Shown: positions 11,743-24,561 of the stretch, in pieces | Layout of the letters: every line of letters begins with the position of its first letter | Numbering within the stretch: the first letter of the stretch is position 1 | NCBI GenBank assembly: GCA_960531495.1 | Contig: OY482850.1 | Span: 1,335,343-1,399,342, forward strand | Direction: 5' to 3' | Length of the DNA stretch: 64,000 nt | Source of the DNA: Zeus faber | Taxonomy: Eukaryota > Chordata > Actinopteri > Zeiformes > Zeidae | Notes under the pieces: model-generated | The model's input: the letters and a program-made list of their open reading frames with translations, nothing else | The model's database searches: none | Told to the model about the DNA's origin: nothing | Translations under genes and position numbers: made by a program

Positions 11743-12200
11743 CTGAAGAGGGAAGAGAGACAAAGGGCAGCATGATTTTAACCCGAGCCACATTACGATC
11801 ATACAAAACTGGAAATGTGTTGAACTGTGATAACTTTAGACAGTTTGATGAGAAATCTTACGTAACTTGACAAAGAAATAATGCTGTAATAAGGCCGCTA
11901 TGCAAACACGAAACAGATAAGTGAGCAGCACAGAATTGTACGTGTGGGGGATGCCGTTTCACAAGAAGTTAATGGATTAACGCCTAGCCTTCTCCAGAAC
12001 AGATTGAGGTGAACTAATCAACAACTCCTACTGCAATAATTCATGACTTTTGATGTTCTTTTCATATTCATGTATAAAATGTATGTTGCAGACGAAGACA
12101 CTGGCTTCTTTCCGCCACAGCGCAGCTGTAACGGGTCCGCATAAACAGCCCCATTAGCGCTGTTTGGTCGGACCCGGCTGGAAGAGTGTTCTTTTTATGC
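11743..12200. other. Intron 7 stretch, nothing recognised
   Basis: Ordinary AT-leaning intronic sequence with no exon or named repeat. Confidence 0.5.
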
Positions 12201-12214
12201 TGTCAGCATGTTTG

Positions 12215-12660
12215 GCCAACAACACAGAGGGGTGTATTCACAAAGCGATGGTGCTGCTTTTGTGGCCTCTAAACCGGCGCAAAAAAAAAATGAAAAAGTG
12301 AGCCTCTGATTCACAAAGCACCCACAAACGGCGAAATGCACCGTTAACTTCGTTGCCACACAAATAACGTCTTGGTGCGCCGGTGCTATTTGTGCATATT
12401 TAAATTATGGTATTGTGCATGCATTTGGTGCAAAATTGGCCCCTTTCTATGCAAATGAGCCTTGCTGCAAATAGCGTCCAAGTCACAAAAACCGGCGCTA
12501 ATAGCAAAACGCAGTAATAGTGACGCTATTACCGTCTGCAGAGACCTGGTGGTAACTGCGTGTCAAAAAAATAAAAAAAGGCAAAAAAAGACTCCTCTGT
12601 ATGATCGTCTTCAGAGAGCTGGTGCAACTGAAGCACATTTATAAGAGGTGTCAGGCCCAG
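12215..12660. repeat. Possible PIF/Harbinger-type or other MITE
   Basis: Starts near ggggtgtattcacaaagcg and repeatedly uses the words ccggcgc, gctatt and caaat, a composition seen in some teleost miniature elements. A matching terminal repeat was not found, so the class is a guess. Confidence 0.25.
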
Positions 12661-13059
12661 ACTTTCCAGTGATCTGTAAATAATATTTTAACATTATTAT
12701 TATTATTTTAATTATTGTTATGTCACAGCACCTGTAGGAACGCGCAGCAGTCTGTGGTGGTTTTCAAAACGCACTCCAAAAGCACCTTGTTAAAAGTGTG
12801 AATAATTTTTTGTACCATCATTGACAAAAAACATTCTATAATTCCAAAAAACTTAAAAGATGTCAAAACAACAACTAGAAGTTATAGGGAATAGTGATAA
12901 AGTGGTCAAAACTGCCATTTAACCACAGATGGCCTTGAACCTGCATGGACAGCTCCTCAAGCCGCGACCTTTTGCACACAGTGGCCCAGAACTTGGTCAA
13001 TGAGATTTCAGTCAGAACTAGAATTTCTAGAACTAGAATGTAAAAATGTTTTATAGTTA

Positions 13060-13219
13060 CTGCACAAAAACCTAAAAATATGAGGGAAAACCCAGGGTGC
13101 CCACCCGGTTACACGGAGACATGCAATGTGGCCTCCGTGTAACCTGGTAATCAGGAGGGTGTTTGGGGTGTGTTCAAAGCAGGTACTGGAGGTTTGTGTG
13201 TGCCTGTGAAGAGTCCGCC

Positions 13220-13314
<95 letters not shown>

Positions 13315-13940
13315 TTGTGTGATGTGTCCACTGGTGAGTGCACAGGACTTAAGTCCCAATTAGTTCTTGTGCATGAGGTCAGAAATATATCGTAGCACCT
13401 CCAAGCAGTGGAAAAGGTCCCTCAGCCACCCCTGGGTCCCGCAACCGTAAAGACACTCCAAGACGCAGGAAAGCCGCAAGCGCCATGCCCTGCAGCCATA
13501 GAAGACCCCCAGCCCCCAGAGAAGCCAGAAGCCCGGCGAGGCCCCCATGCAAAGGCGAGGCCCGACGTACCACAACCGAGAGCCCATCCATGTAGCCGAG
13601 TGCGCTCGGTGCAGGACACACTGATGTCAGACAGATATGTGGGCCTTTCACCACCCCTGGCACCCAGGGAACCGGCTGCAGAGAAGCCACGCAGTAGGAG
13701 CTAGGCCGGCAGCCACCTCCCACACCGGCGAGCATACACCAAGGGGCCCCGTAAAGCACCTGACAGCGCGCCCTGCACTTATGCCAGGTAGCAGCAGGCA
13801 GTGTGTGTGTGTGTAGAAACTACCCGGCATCAGGTGCAAGCCGCCAGGACCTGAACCCAGCCAGCAGGGGGCCCACCCAGTCACCACCCCGGCCAACCAC
13901 ACCCCCACATCGACCCACCAGCCGGAAAACCCAGTGCTCA
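13060..13940 (-). repeat. GC-rich interspersed repeat, copy 2
   Basis: Opposite-strand copy of the repeat at 2540-3480. It shares the GC-rich body (13400-13930), the boundary gaggtgctacgatatat, the CA/GT tract and the outer segment with cctgctttgaacacacccc and caccctcctgat. The two copies are clearly diverged. The minus-strand open frames are composition artefacts. Confidence 0.6.
13225..13305. repeat. (GT)n microsatellite
   Basis: About 40 GT units inside GC-rich repeat copy 2, at the place where copy 1 has a CA-rich tract. Confidence 0.97.
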
Positions 13941-14229
13941 ATGTGTGCTGTTGGTAGATGCAGTTAAAATTGCGGGCTCAAAGTCCTCCAAGCATGTCAA
14001 ACGCGAATCAGTCGAACCCCTCTGTCCCACAAACAATTGTCTGGTTGAGTGTTGCTTGGAGAAAGATCTGTGTGGGTGTGTATGTATTAATATGAGTGGT
14101 ATTAAAGTTGCAGGAAAAACATGAAGCACGCCAGGGCAAGAGCATGACGGGCAAGATTGCAGCCGCCCCCCACATCCCTACCAACATAGCTCGCACCCCA
14201 CCCGTCCCACAAACCCTAGACTATATACC

Positions 14230-14730
14230 GTACCATGTACCATATACAGAGTCAAATATTCTTTGGTAGCTTGTTCCATAGATTGGGAGCATAGTTAAAA
14301 AAGGCTGCTTCCAACAGGCCAGCAGTGGAAGACCTGAGGGCTCTAGATGGAACGAAGAAGACCAGTGATTCTGTAATGTAAGCTGGCCGTCAGCCATTTA
14401 GGGCTTTGTATACAAGTGAAAGGACTTTAAAATCAAATGGAAAGGAAACTGGGAGCCAGTGCGATGTACAGTAGCTAAAATTGGAGTGATGTGCTCTCGC
14501 TTTCTTGTTTTTGTTAAAAGTTTGGCTGCCGAATTGTGAATAAGTTTAAGTCTCTCAATGGACTTTTTAGGAGAGCATTGTCTTGTAATGAATGCATGAG
14601 TCAGCTTTCCAGCATCTTTCTGGGCTAGGAAGGGCCAAAAGTATTTTTTTAACATAGGGAACAACAAATGAAATAATAAGTTTGCACATGCAAATGTTGT
14701 TACATTTAATTTTGAGGTTGTCAACAAATT
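14230..14730 (-). pseudogene. L2/Maui-like LINE 3' fragment
   Basis: The minus strand reads KLTHAFIT, then PKKSIERLKLIHNSAAKLL and TKTRKREHITPILATVHR, the conserved C-terminal part of CR1/L2-type reverse transcriptases. Then comes the usual 3' flank of such elements. Frame breaks and a deletion inside the LDYCN region show that it is dead. Confidence 0.7.
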
Positions 14731-14739
14731 ATACCACCA

Positions 14740-17000
14740 ATGTCAAAATCAGAGTACCGCTCAAAATATTATAGTGAAGGCTTGCTTTGACCACAGCACG
14801 CAGGCAGTACACAAGCAGTACACAAGCAGTACTTCAGGTCACATGAAAACACATGCCCGTGTCAAATTTATTGATAAGGATGGGCATAAATATTCAAATA
14901 CTTATGTAATCTAATAAGACAAATAGGCACTAAACCCTTTTTTAATGCTGATACATAAACTCCAGCCCCATTTCGAACTGTGGCTGTCTGAAAGATTAAG
15001 AAATTTCAAGGCGTGTTTCATTATTTTAAGGAAGCAATGCTTTTTGGGATGTATCAGATCATTTCTATTCTTCTTGTCATAAGAGAAAATTAGGTGTCAT
15101 CCTATGGTCCTCTCTGCTGAGCGGACGATACTTTAGGAGTTTCGCCTCTGACCCAGAGCAAGAAATGATGGACCGTCACGGCTGGGTAGAATTGAACAAT
15201 TACCGGCTGCCTCATGTTGAATTTCTTCAGCAGACACAGAAAGTACATCCTCTGCTGGGCCTTCTTGGAAACCGAGCAAAACACAAAGTTTCGCTCTCTT
15301 TCCATGACTTTCAACCTTCCATTCCTCTTCTTTGTCCGTGTTTTTGTTGCGCCTTGTGTGTGTGTGCTTGTGTGTGTGTGGCAGAAAGCAAGAGTTGTAA
15401 TTGAGAAGGCTGCAATTACAAGCTGCGGCCATCACTCCCCTCCCCTCCGCTCCAATCCTCCCCACAGCTTGTGCTATTACTGAACCAGGGCAACCCAAAT
15501 AGAGACGAGCTATTTTAATTTTAGACACACACACTACAGTCAGCTGCAGCCTGCACTGCATGTACGTGTGCATCCATGTGGTCATGCAATATGGCAAAAA
15601 TATATCATGATTTCTTTCAGGCATGATCATGATCCACGATCTTATCACAAATCCTTTTTGTGTTGGTTTTTAAGACTATTTTGCATGTTACTGAATAGCA
15701 CAACAAAACAAATTTCCCTATTTAAAAAAAATATAGCCCTCAACGGTAACAAAACTGTAAAGAAAAAATAACTGCTTACTATTATTGGTTTATTGGTGTG
15801 TCTCTAAGGTGAAAGTGAAATGGCTTAATCTGATGACTCCTTTGTCACTATGAAAATCTGTAAATACATTTTGTGTAATATTATTTCCCATTGAAGTTAC
15901 TCATAAATCACATGTTTGCCTATTTCAGATGCATTTTAAACCTGATTAAAAAACAAAGAGAGGCTCTGGCTCAAGCTCTGACTTAAATATAATTGATTTT
16001 TGCGCCATTTGAATTTGAACCTGCACAACCGGATCGTATTCAACAAATACGTTATAGGATCATCCTATTATTCTTGTATTAATTTACAAAAAAAGAAAGA
16101 AAAAAGAAACTGGCTCTCAGACAGGAGCCGGCTCCCATCGTAAACTGTGTTACGGTTAGGTACAGGTTCGCGGCCAACACATCAATCTCTCCGCTGCGTG
16201 TCCGCGTTCCCTTTCTCCAAACAAAACAAATAGAAAAAGGGTGCTTTATTTTAGATTATATTATTTTACTTCCGTTTACTAACTGAAAAAAACAAAAAAG
16301 CACAGTTGGTTAGATAGCTGTATCTGCAGCGAAATAAAAGTGCTTCAAGTAGTGGAACTAGTGCTTTGCATTCGGTTATTTTCCAGCCAGTCCATGCAGC
16401 ACCGGTCAAAAGGTGGCCTACAGTCAAACAGCTCATTTTATTCTGGCCACCATGTAACAAAGGTGAGCTGTTTATCTTTTGCAATTTTTTCTTATTACTC
16501 AAAGGGCCCGTCCCACCAAACAGTACAGTATGTGAATGGCATGGACATCAGACACACAGGTGCATTATCTTGAGACTCTACAGTATATCGTGAGAAGTGG
16601 GGAAGATGCACCCACCAATCAAAAGTCAAGTTTACTAAAGCCAATGAGAACATGAGGAGAGAGCTTATCAGTGGGCAACATAATAATTTTTTCACTTTAC
16701 AAAACTCAATTCATCATTGTGAATTTTAGATACATAAAGCAGGCGTAAGTAGAAGTATGCACCAATTTCGCTCCCTATGTGTTCAACAGAAAGACGACTA
16801 AAGACTACTCCTCCCCGTTCAATGTGGAGGAGTTTTGTCTTGTTAGCCACAAAAGTACTGCTCAGCAGCTTTACCAAAGTGAAGCGAGTGAACTAAAAAC
16901 TTTTAATTCCAAGAAAATATCAAAATGTCTCAAGTGGAGTTTGGGATTGGATTAGCAGAATGTGTGGCAAAAATGTCCAACTAATAATGTTTTGGTAAGA
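14740..17000. other. Intron 7 stretch, nothing recognised
   Basis: AT-leaning unique-looking sequence. Short open frames on both strands show no family resemblance. Confidence 0.45.
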
Positions 17001-17007
17001 GAAGAAA

Positions 17008-17105
17008 GTGATGAGAGAGAGAGGGAGGCGGGGAGAGAAAGAGAGAGAAAGAAAGAGAGAGAAAGAGCGGGAGAGAAGAGAGAGAGAGGGAAGGGAGGGA
17101 AAAGG
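17008..17105. repeat. Purine-rich (GA) low-complexity tract
   Basis: About 100 bases of nearly pure A and G on the plus strand, mostly gaga and gagg units. Confidence 0.9.
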
Positions 17106-18343
17106 AAAAAAGCTACCTGTGGCAAAGAAAGAAAAAGTGTGCTACACTGCAAAAAAATGCAATTTCGACAAACCAGATCTTCAAAATAAACAATCAACCT
17201 TCTGTATTCTCCTTTGAGATTAATTCACTACTCTATTGCTTTTTAAAGAGAACAGCAGAACTTCAATGGTTTCCAGAAAAAAAAAATTCAATATTTAATA
17301 TATTATAATATTTAACAAATAACATATAGTATTTAACAACTTAATTATTTTAATATAAATATAATTAAAATATGATTAAAAACTTGTCAAGGAAAAAAGG
17401 CAGATAACTTTGCTTGTTCACTGTATTTAATTTTTTCCCCGACATAGATTATTTTGCCGTGGAGAGGGGAGAAGAGGAGAGAAGTACTACACGAGAAAGA
17501 ATGCACCAAACTCGAGGTAAAGAGAGACATAAGATGACCAAATAAGTCAGGAAAACAACAAGAACTGCAGGGCCAGGAGGGATTTAGAGCACAGTGGGGG
17601 GGGTTCTGAAGGTGCAGTAACGCATGGCTGCCCACAGACACTGGCTACTCTGTCCGCAATATACCCATACACCCACACCCACACCCACACACACACACAC
17701 ACACACACGATTTGTGGAGCTGCAGTGTTGACCCTGAATCTCTGAAAAACTATACAAACACCAGTGAGAGAAATTAGTACAGAATTCCTCAACTGCAGCA
17801 ATGGTTCATAGATAACGAATTGGAGTGGACTTGGAGCGGGCCAAAGTAAAGGGTTCTTGAAATGACGCCTTGTTACCGAGAACCGCCTTGCCACTCAACT
17901 GAACCCTCTTGATTCTCTTGCTCTCTTTTTCTCACTTTGACTTTTTTTTGTGTGTGTATTTTGGCATGTGATAAAGCCTTGTTCTTCTTAATGGGCCTGA
18001 AAAGCTAGTTAAAAAAGAAAGAAAAGATAGATAGAAAGAATGAGTGAGAAAAACAGCTGCATCATCATCTCCTCAGAGGGAGGTTAAGATGGTTCAGACA
18101 CATAAACTGACACACAGGTAAACTGAAAAATAATGACTCCAACAAGAAAACAACGTTCTTTAACATTCTGGTGTCCCCAAAGGTTCTCAACAGTGGGTGG
18201 TGCCATAGGTTCTTCAGAGAACATTGTTTTGAAAAGTTGTTTGTGGAACCAAAAATGTCTGTGAAGGAATGTAAGGATCCATATGACTTCACGAATTTTA
18301 CCGATTTATGCAATCATGCATTCTGAATGCTAAGGTCACCCCT

Positions 18344-18469
<126 letters not shown>

Positions 18470-18713
18470 CTGTGACTAACATCTGTTAGTGCAATTTTTG
18501 TCACTGCTGATGTGATATGAGGGAACATTGTGTCGAAAAATAAAATCACATTTTGTTTGTGTAGTGTGGTTTTGCACCATAAATCCTGAGAACCTACATG
18601 GCAGGGCCCGATAACACAGAGAAAAATATTTGTAAATACCTGTGAATTTGTCGATTAATTTGCCGATCTGAAGTTCAAGGGTTCCAGGCATCTCGAATGC
18701 ATGCATGTTTGTT

Positions 18714-18968
18714 TTAGGGATGACACGTTAAGCCCTCAATGTAGTTGATTTTAACGACGCGTACATGTAGACAAGCGGCTGCAATGTCTGTCATGTCCAC
18801 ATATTTTCCTGCATACTTTGCATGTGCCTGGAGGTTAGAAAGTATATCCACCAGGGGGCAGATGAGGGCCAAATCCATGGCCGACACCAGAATGTCTTCT
18901 TGAGAAGATCTCGAGAGTGACTGCCGGACAAAACACAGCATCAACACCATCCCCGCTTCGTTTCTCAA
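18714..18968 (-). other. Unrecognised open frame of 84 codons
   Basis: An open minus-strand frame with a protein-like composition, including ILVSAMDLALICPLVDIL and KYAGKYVDMTDIAAACLHV. It was not recognised, has no convincing neighbours, and lies in lrp5 intron 7. It may be a degraded transposon or gene fragment, or chance. Confidence 0.25.
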
Positions 18969-19099
18969 GCATCTCCCTCTGGGCTAGTACATAATGGTCT
19001 CAGACCTGTTTCCATTTGTTTTTACAGGTTTCAATGTCGACTTGCAAATGATAGCGTTTTCACATCTGCTATTCTGTAAAGAATATTTATCGCTGTAAA

Positions 19100-19318
19100 T
19101 TACATTTCATTACATTACATTTAGTCATTTAGCAGACGCTTTTATCCAAAGCGACTTACAACTGTTCAAACACCGACGGACGCAGCCATCAGGAGCAATT
19201 AGGGGTTAAGTGTCTTGCTCAAGGACACTACAGAATGCTAGCAGGAGGAGCCTGGGATCGAACCAGCAACCTTTAGATCACTAGACCACCAGCTCTACCG
19301 CCTGAGCTACCATCCCCC
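19100..19318 (-). mobile_element. tRNA-derived SINE with L2 tail, copy 1
   Basis: Read on the minus strand, it starts with a tRNA-like head. The A box tagctcaggcggtagagc is followed by the B box ggttcgatccc (19254-19264), then a short body. The tail gtaagtcgctttggataaaa with gcgtctgctaaatgac ends in short ATGTA-type repeats. The tail equals the 3' end of the L2 LINE at 52768-54719. Confidence 0.9.
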
Positions 19319-20044
19319 ATAAATGCTACCATAAGCTACCATAAATGCGAGTAATTGCGGACAAGCAATACAAGTTTCTATTTAAAACGTTCTGCCATTG
19401 TTGTAGTTCGAGTCTACTGTGGACCTGCCTGTCACAACCCGATATACTGCCCCCACCGGTCATGTGTTGAAATGCATCTTGCATGTGTAGGGTTCAATTC
19501 TGAGGACGTGCACAACGCTCCAAAGGAACGCAGGACAGGCGAGGCAGCCATCTTGCGTACGCGTTTGCGTAGTTAGAAGAGAGCATACTAGGACCCTAAG
19601 AGGGGCTTCAAATTCAACATTCCAATTAGTTTTAAATATGGGGTCTGTCTTTCTCTTTATGTCAAATGTTTCAGTTTTCGTGTCCCTGTTGTGTTTATGT
19701 GTAAAACACACAACGCGAACACAAATTAACAGAGATTTATTCATATTTTGAGGCTCAGGGTAAGATGGCCTAAAAACAAAATTTGGATGCTTTTCCTTAA
19801 AAACTCATATACATACACACACACAAATTCCTATTGTAAAAACACACCCACGCAAACAAGACAGATCCCAAAAGGAGTGTTTACATGTGTGTATGTGTGG
19901 GTGTGTGTATTGGTAGCCCTGCCCTAGTACATGCAATGTTGGATCAACCAGAAGTCGGAAAAAGGACCATATACAAAAACACACACACACACACACAATC
20001 ACGGTGTAAACACACAAAAAAAAGCCACTGTGCTTGACATAATT

Positions 20045-20275
20045 GTGTTTACATTGGAGAGACGATGACGATGGACACTCATCACCAGGTCCCCGGGCGC
20101 GTCCACAAATGCTGCCCACTGCCCAATGCTGCGCCCCCGGAGGAAGGACAAGCCAAGGATGGGTTAAATGCAGAAGCCTCATTTCACCGGCCACCAAAAG
20201 CATGTGTGTGTGTGTGTTTGCGCGTGCATGTGTTGTAGTGTGGTGTGCTGTGTGACAATTAAAGATTCTTCTTCT
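20045..20275 (+). repeat. Unclassified teleost interspersed repeat
   Basis: Contains gctgcccactgcccaatgct, a short GT-rich run and the end gacaattaaagattcttctt. This arrangement is familiar from short retroposon-like repeats in fish, but the family was not named. Confidence 0.4.
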
Positions 20276-20542
20276 ACATGTGCTGCTTACATGTCAACTG
20301 TCTGCATTTAATGTTGAGAATTACAGATGAAGAGGAGAGGAGAAAATAGCTACATGCTGCCTGTAAATGAGAGTTGCAGAAACAGCTATGTGATTTCTTT
20401 GAGAGAGACTATGGAAAATAGAAAGACAGAGCGAAACGGAGGGAGGGAGAGAAAGAGAGAGATATGGCAGGAGACAGTGGAAACTCTGAGCAATGTCAGG
20501 TGTTTTTGGTATTTCTCTGTCCAGTCTTACCACGTCCCCCAA

Positions 20543-20546
20543 CACA

Positions 20547-20582
<36 letters not shown>
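20543..20582. repeat. (CA)n microsatellite
   Basis: About 19 CA units. Confidence 0.95.
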
Positions 20583-20583
<1 letters not shown>

Positions 20584-20804
20584 CAAAAGAGGAAGAGTGG
20601 CGGTAGAAGAAACAACAAGAAAATAAGCAATCGAGTGGAGCCTAGAGTTTGAACACCGCTGTAGAGAAATGAACGTGCCATCAAACATTCAGAGAAATCC
20701 CACTAGAGTTGGAACCCTCCGGCCTGAGTCAAGGTGAGTCAATGCTGTTTTCTTAGTGGGGAGTGGACATATTAGATGAGGAATGTGAACTAAAAAAAAG
20801 GTAC

Positions 20805-21445
20805 AAGGCGCTGGCATCCAAGAATATAACAGTCACCAAGACATTAACAGCAGATCCTTTAAGTCCTGTAAGTTGTGATGTGGGGCCCCATGGATCAGGC
20901 TTGTTGTTCTAGCACATCCCATGGATGCTTGATCGGATGGGATCAGACCCTGACCCCGGCCATCCACATGATGGAGAAGAAAACGTGATTTAGAAGAATC
21001 CAGAAGGCCACCTTTGCTCCATGGTCGAGTTCTTACTCATGTGCCCATTGTAGGCGTTTTCAGCCCCACACGCAGCAAGCTGTGATGCACTGTGTGTTCT
21101 GATACCATTCTATAATAGCCAGCATTATTTTTTTCAGAAATGTGTGCTATATACATACAGTAGCTCTTCTGTGGGATTGGACCAGACGGGCTAGACTTAG
21201 CTGCCCATGCACATCAATGAGGTCGTCCATGACCCTGTCGCCGGTTCACCAGTTGTCCTTCCTTGGACCAAGGTGCTAACCACTGCATACCGGGAACACC
21301 GCACGAGTGCTGTTTTGGAGATGCTCTGACCGACTAATCTAGCAATCACAATTTTTCCCACCCCCTGACAGGTGCCATTGTAATGTGATGAACAATGTCA
21401 TTCACTTCACCTGTCAGTGGTTTTAATGTTGTGGCTGATGGATGC
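20805..21445 (-). mobile_element. Tc1-like transposon relic, internally deleted
   Basis: The minus strand shows, from 21445, a terminal region (catcagccacaacattaaaa), then coding remnants of the HTH and linker, a large internal deletion, then the end of the DDE domain. The SP-D-x-NPIEH-LWD region lies near 20930 and the LQDLKDLL-like C-terminus near 20870. The left terminal repeat is missing. The piece is non-functional. Confidence 0.75.
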
Positions 21446-21454
21446 TTATACGTA

Positions 21455-21498
21455 TACTGTATATACTGTGTGCATATATACAGTATATACTGTATATA

Positions 21499-21531
<33 letters not shown>
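21455..21531. repeat. AT-rich repeats and (AT)n
   Basis: Repeated tatactgt words followed by about 12 AT units. Confidence 0.85.
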
Positions 21532-21532
<1 letters not shown>

Positions 21533-22237
21533 TCACCTGGCAGACACGGATTATAATCCCTTACAATGCGCCTCCAACCTCCCCTAGGGTAATTGTTCAT
21601 CTCCATACGAGGTAAACAGGACTAAATGTGACGTGGTTCTTCAATGTTAGAATGTACATTGTAAAGAGAAAAGACATCTCTCTTTACATAAACTCTGGGG
21701 GGCTCCTGGAAACACAGAGGCAATGTTTAAACCCCCCCCCCTACAGGTAGAGGCTATTGTCCTCATTCAAATAGTTTATCGTATGCCTTTTTCTCACAGT
21801 GTGTGCGTGTCTGTGTCTTTGGTTGGGCCGGCGTGTCTCATCATTTCCACAGCCAGTGTTTTAAAAGGGGGCCCCCAGCATTTTGTAAAGCATTTCAAGT
21901 GGTCTTTCATAGCCCTAAAAGGGGGATAAAGTGTTGGGGCCGCAGAATGGCATTCGGAGGCCAACACTCGAACAAAGCCTGATTCCGAATCTTTAATTTA
22001 AGTCTTTATTGATCCTCTGAGGTTACAGTCTGCCAGGCTGCCGTCGGAAGCAGAACAAACAGCCAGTCACCTCGTCACAAGTTTGAAAAAATAAAAATAA
22101 AAAAAATAAAAAAAGATGCGCTCAAAGACAGTCAAGAATACTGTAGTAAGAGTGAAGCTGTTTATCACAAATAATGAGGCCTTTATGCTAAAAATATTGT
22201 CAATACAACTTTGTACTGGTTTGAGGTAGGAATGACA

Positions 22238-22290
22238 ATTCAAGATTCAAGAGGTTTATTCATCACATACATATACAAACTGTCTGTCTG
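22238..22290 (-). mobile_element. LINE 3' end fragment
   Basis: attcaagattcaagaggttt and ttcatcacatacatatac match the 3' end of the LINE at 4286-7813. Only the tail was retained. Confidence 0.6.
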
Positions 22291-22769
22291 GCAGGCAGTT
22301 GGCAACTGTCTGGCAATTGGCAGGGACATTGTGATTCAATAATGATTTAGCTATAAAATATACATCACGCCCAGCACCTCCTTCCCTCATAGATCCAGCG
22401 ACAATTTCAAAACGAGGTGTGGCAAAAAAAAAAGTTTGATTAGCATTGGATGCAGAGGTTTTATCGATCAGATGTACACACAGACAGATAGACATATAGA
22501 TAGAACAACAGACAGGTAGATAGAACAAAATCACTTTCTCTTGCTGCAAGATAAAATTTAACATATAATAGTTTATATTGAATTACGTTTCTTTTGTGAT
22601 TGTTGTCATTTTAGATCTATCACAGCGTTGCACCAATTGAGGCGAGATTGCAGCCACGTTCATTGGCCTATAATTACACAAAATTTACTACATAATTAAA
22701 CACAATATTCTTATCTCCATTATAAATAAAACAGACAGGGGCCAGTCATAAATAAAACAGATATCACCC

Positions 22770-23072
22770 TGTGGCAATTTCGCCTTCTACGCGTCACCCA
22801 AGTGGCGTGTTCAGGGACCTCCGTCACAGAGACACAGAAGACGGGTTGTTTATTGGAGAGAGAGGGCTAGTTGGAATTAGCCCCGGAGCAGATGGAGATG
22901 TGTCACGACAAGGGCTCCTCTCCTGAGTGAGTATGTGGATGGGTGTTTTGACCTGCTGCTCGTTAGACCAACCAACGAGCAACAGGTATGCAGCCACTCT
23001 GATCCTGGATCCACCAAGTACCTAGATCTAGGTCAGGTGTGTCTGCTCAAACCACACCGTCCCCACACCACA
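22770..23072 (-). mobile_element. Solo LTR with 5-bp target duplication
   Basis: On the minus strand the 303-base LTR begins TGTGGTGTGGGGAC and ends GAAATTGCCACA. It is bounded by caccc at 22765-22769 and again at 23073-23077. It has the same U3 hairpin as the LTR pair at 32472-33710 (arms cctgttgctcgtt and aacgagcagcagg) and a polyadenylation signal ccaataaac. No internal region remains, which is the usual outcome of LTR-LTR recombination. Confidence 0.85.
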
Positions 23073-23099
23073 CACCCTAATTAAAACAAAAAACCTTTG

Positions 23100-24280
23100 G
23101 CGCTTTGTGTGTATTGATTACAATAAGCTGTGCTGTGCCACTGGCACATGCAGTGAGCACACAGCTGTTGCATAAACTTAAAAACATTAAAACATATAGA
23201 AAGTACAATTTAGGCCTACATATTTTCTGAATATAGGCTTATGTTCTAAATGTAACATGTAACAAATAAATCCTGTTTTCCCGTTACGATATTTTCCGGG
23301 AAACGGTTGGGATGGGCATTCCCGGGAATCCCACCGTGGTGATTTTGTGTGACCGCTCACAAAAATTGAATACCCTGTCAAGTGATATGCTCTGGCGCCA
23401 AGCCTGGACAGACAGACAGACACATATGTCAGTCAGTAGACAGACAGACAGATACATGTTATACATTGTTTTAACTCGGTAGTTATGGATTGATAGATAA
23501 CAGAAAATTATTTAGGCACCAATAGCAACAAACAAGCACACGTACACACACAAACACATGGAGACACCATATGGCTCCGCAGCATGAATGAACATGTTAC
23601 GCACGGTCAATTTGCATAATCAAACTACAAAAGCAGACGTTTGTGTGTGTTTGTGTGTGCATGCATGTGATGTGTGTGCGTGTGAAGAAAGCAACACATC
23701 TGTCAAAGCAGCCGACACACACAAGCACACACACAACACACAGCCTGTGAAAGGAGAGGGTCTGAGCGGCAACTTCAGAGGCCTGTTTTCTTTTCATGGT
23801 GGGGGCAGGGGGTTGTTTTGGGCTGGGAGGCGGAGTTAAGGGTTAAGGAGGTGGCGTAGGAGTCAGATTTCTTAAAAAACCCCAAAACAAAACACACGTA
23901 CAACACTCAGAGAAATAGCGGAAAAAAAGGGGGGGGGGCTTTGAAAGAAACATTCAGTTCCTTCGCTGTTTGAAGGGAACCAGTCTCGGGTTGTTCATCA
24001 TGCCACCTCTTTCGCATCAAAGGTAAAGAATTTGGACGCAACGGTTTGCTTTAGGGGCTGATTGGCAGGCTCACCTCACCAGAAAAAAAAACTTTTAAAA
24101 CACGCATGCCATTGTTTAGACATGTGTTTGATCGTGGAACAGATCACCAAAATTCAGCATAGGAGGAGACGGGTACATTAGCCCATTGCTGGGAAATAAC
24201 TTCAGGCAAGCAAAAAGACACTACTTTAAATATCTATACACAGTGAAAACAGTCCCATGGGGGTAATTCTCTGCGGAGTA
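23100..24280. other. Intron 7 stretch, nothing recognised
   Basis: Mixed sequence with short CA and tgtgtg runs near 23540 and 23640. No exon or named repeat. Confidence 0.45.
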
Positions 24281-24285
24281 CTTGA

Positions 24286-24343
24286 GATAGATAGATAGAT
24301 AGATCGATAGATAGATAGATCGATAGATAGATAGATCGATAGA
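24286..24343. repeat. GATA/CGAT tetranucleotide array
   Basis: Tandem GATA units with a regular cgat replacement every 16 bases, giving a second-order repeat. Confidence 0.9.
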
Positions 24344-24488
24344 CATCTATGGCAACATTTGAACACAATGACATGTAGACATACATACACACACACAAAG
24401 GTAGTCACACATTGCAAACATCTTCACACTTAAGCAATTTCTTTTCAGCAATACTGAAAGGACTTTTGAGATCTTTCCTTTCACCCTG

Positions 24489-24490
24489 GC

Positions 24491-24525
<35 letters not shown>

Positions 24526-24561
24526 GAGAGAGAGAGATATAGAGATAGAGATAGAGAGAGA
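24489..24561. repeat. (GA)n low-complexity tract
   Basis: GA units grading into gatagagata. Confidence 0.93.

Noticed and set aside
24286..24343. Possible CRISPR-like regular spacing
   Set aside because: It is a tetranucleotide microsatellite in a vertebrate genome; no unique spacers or cas genes.
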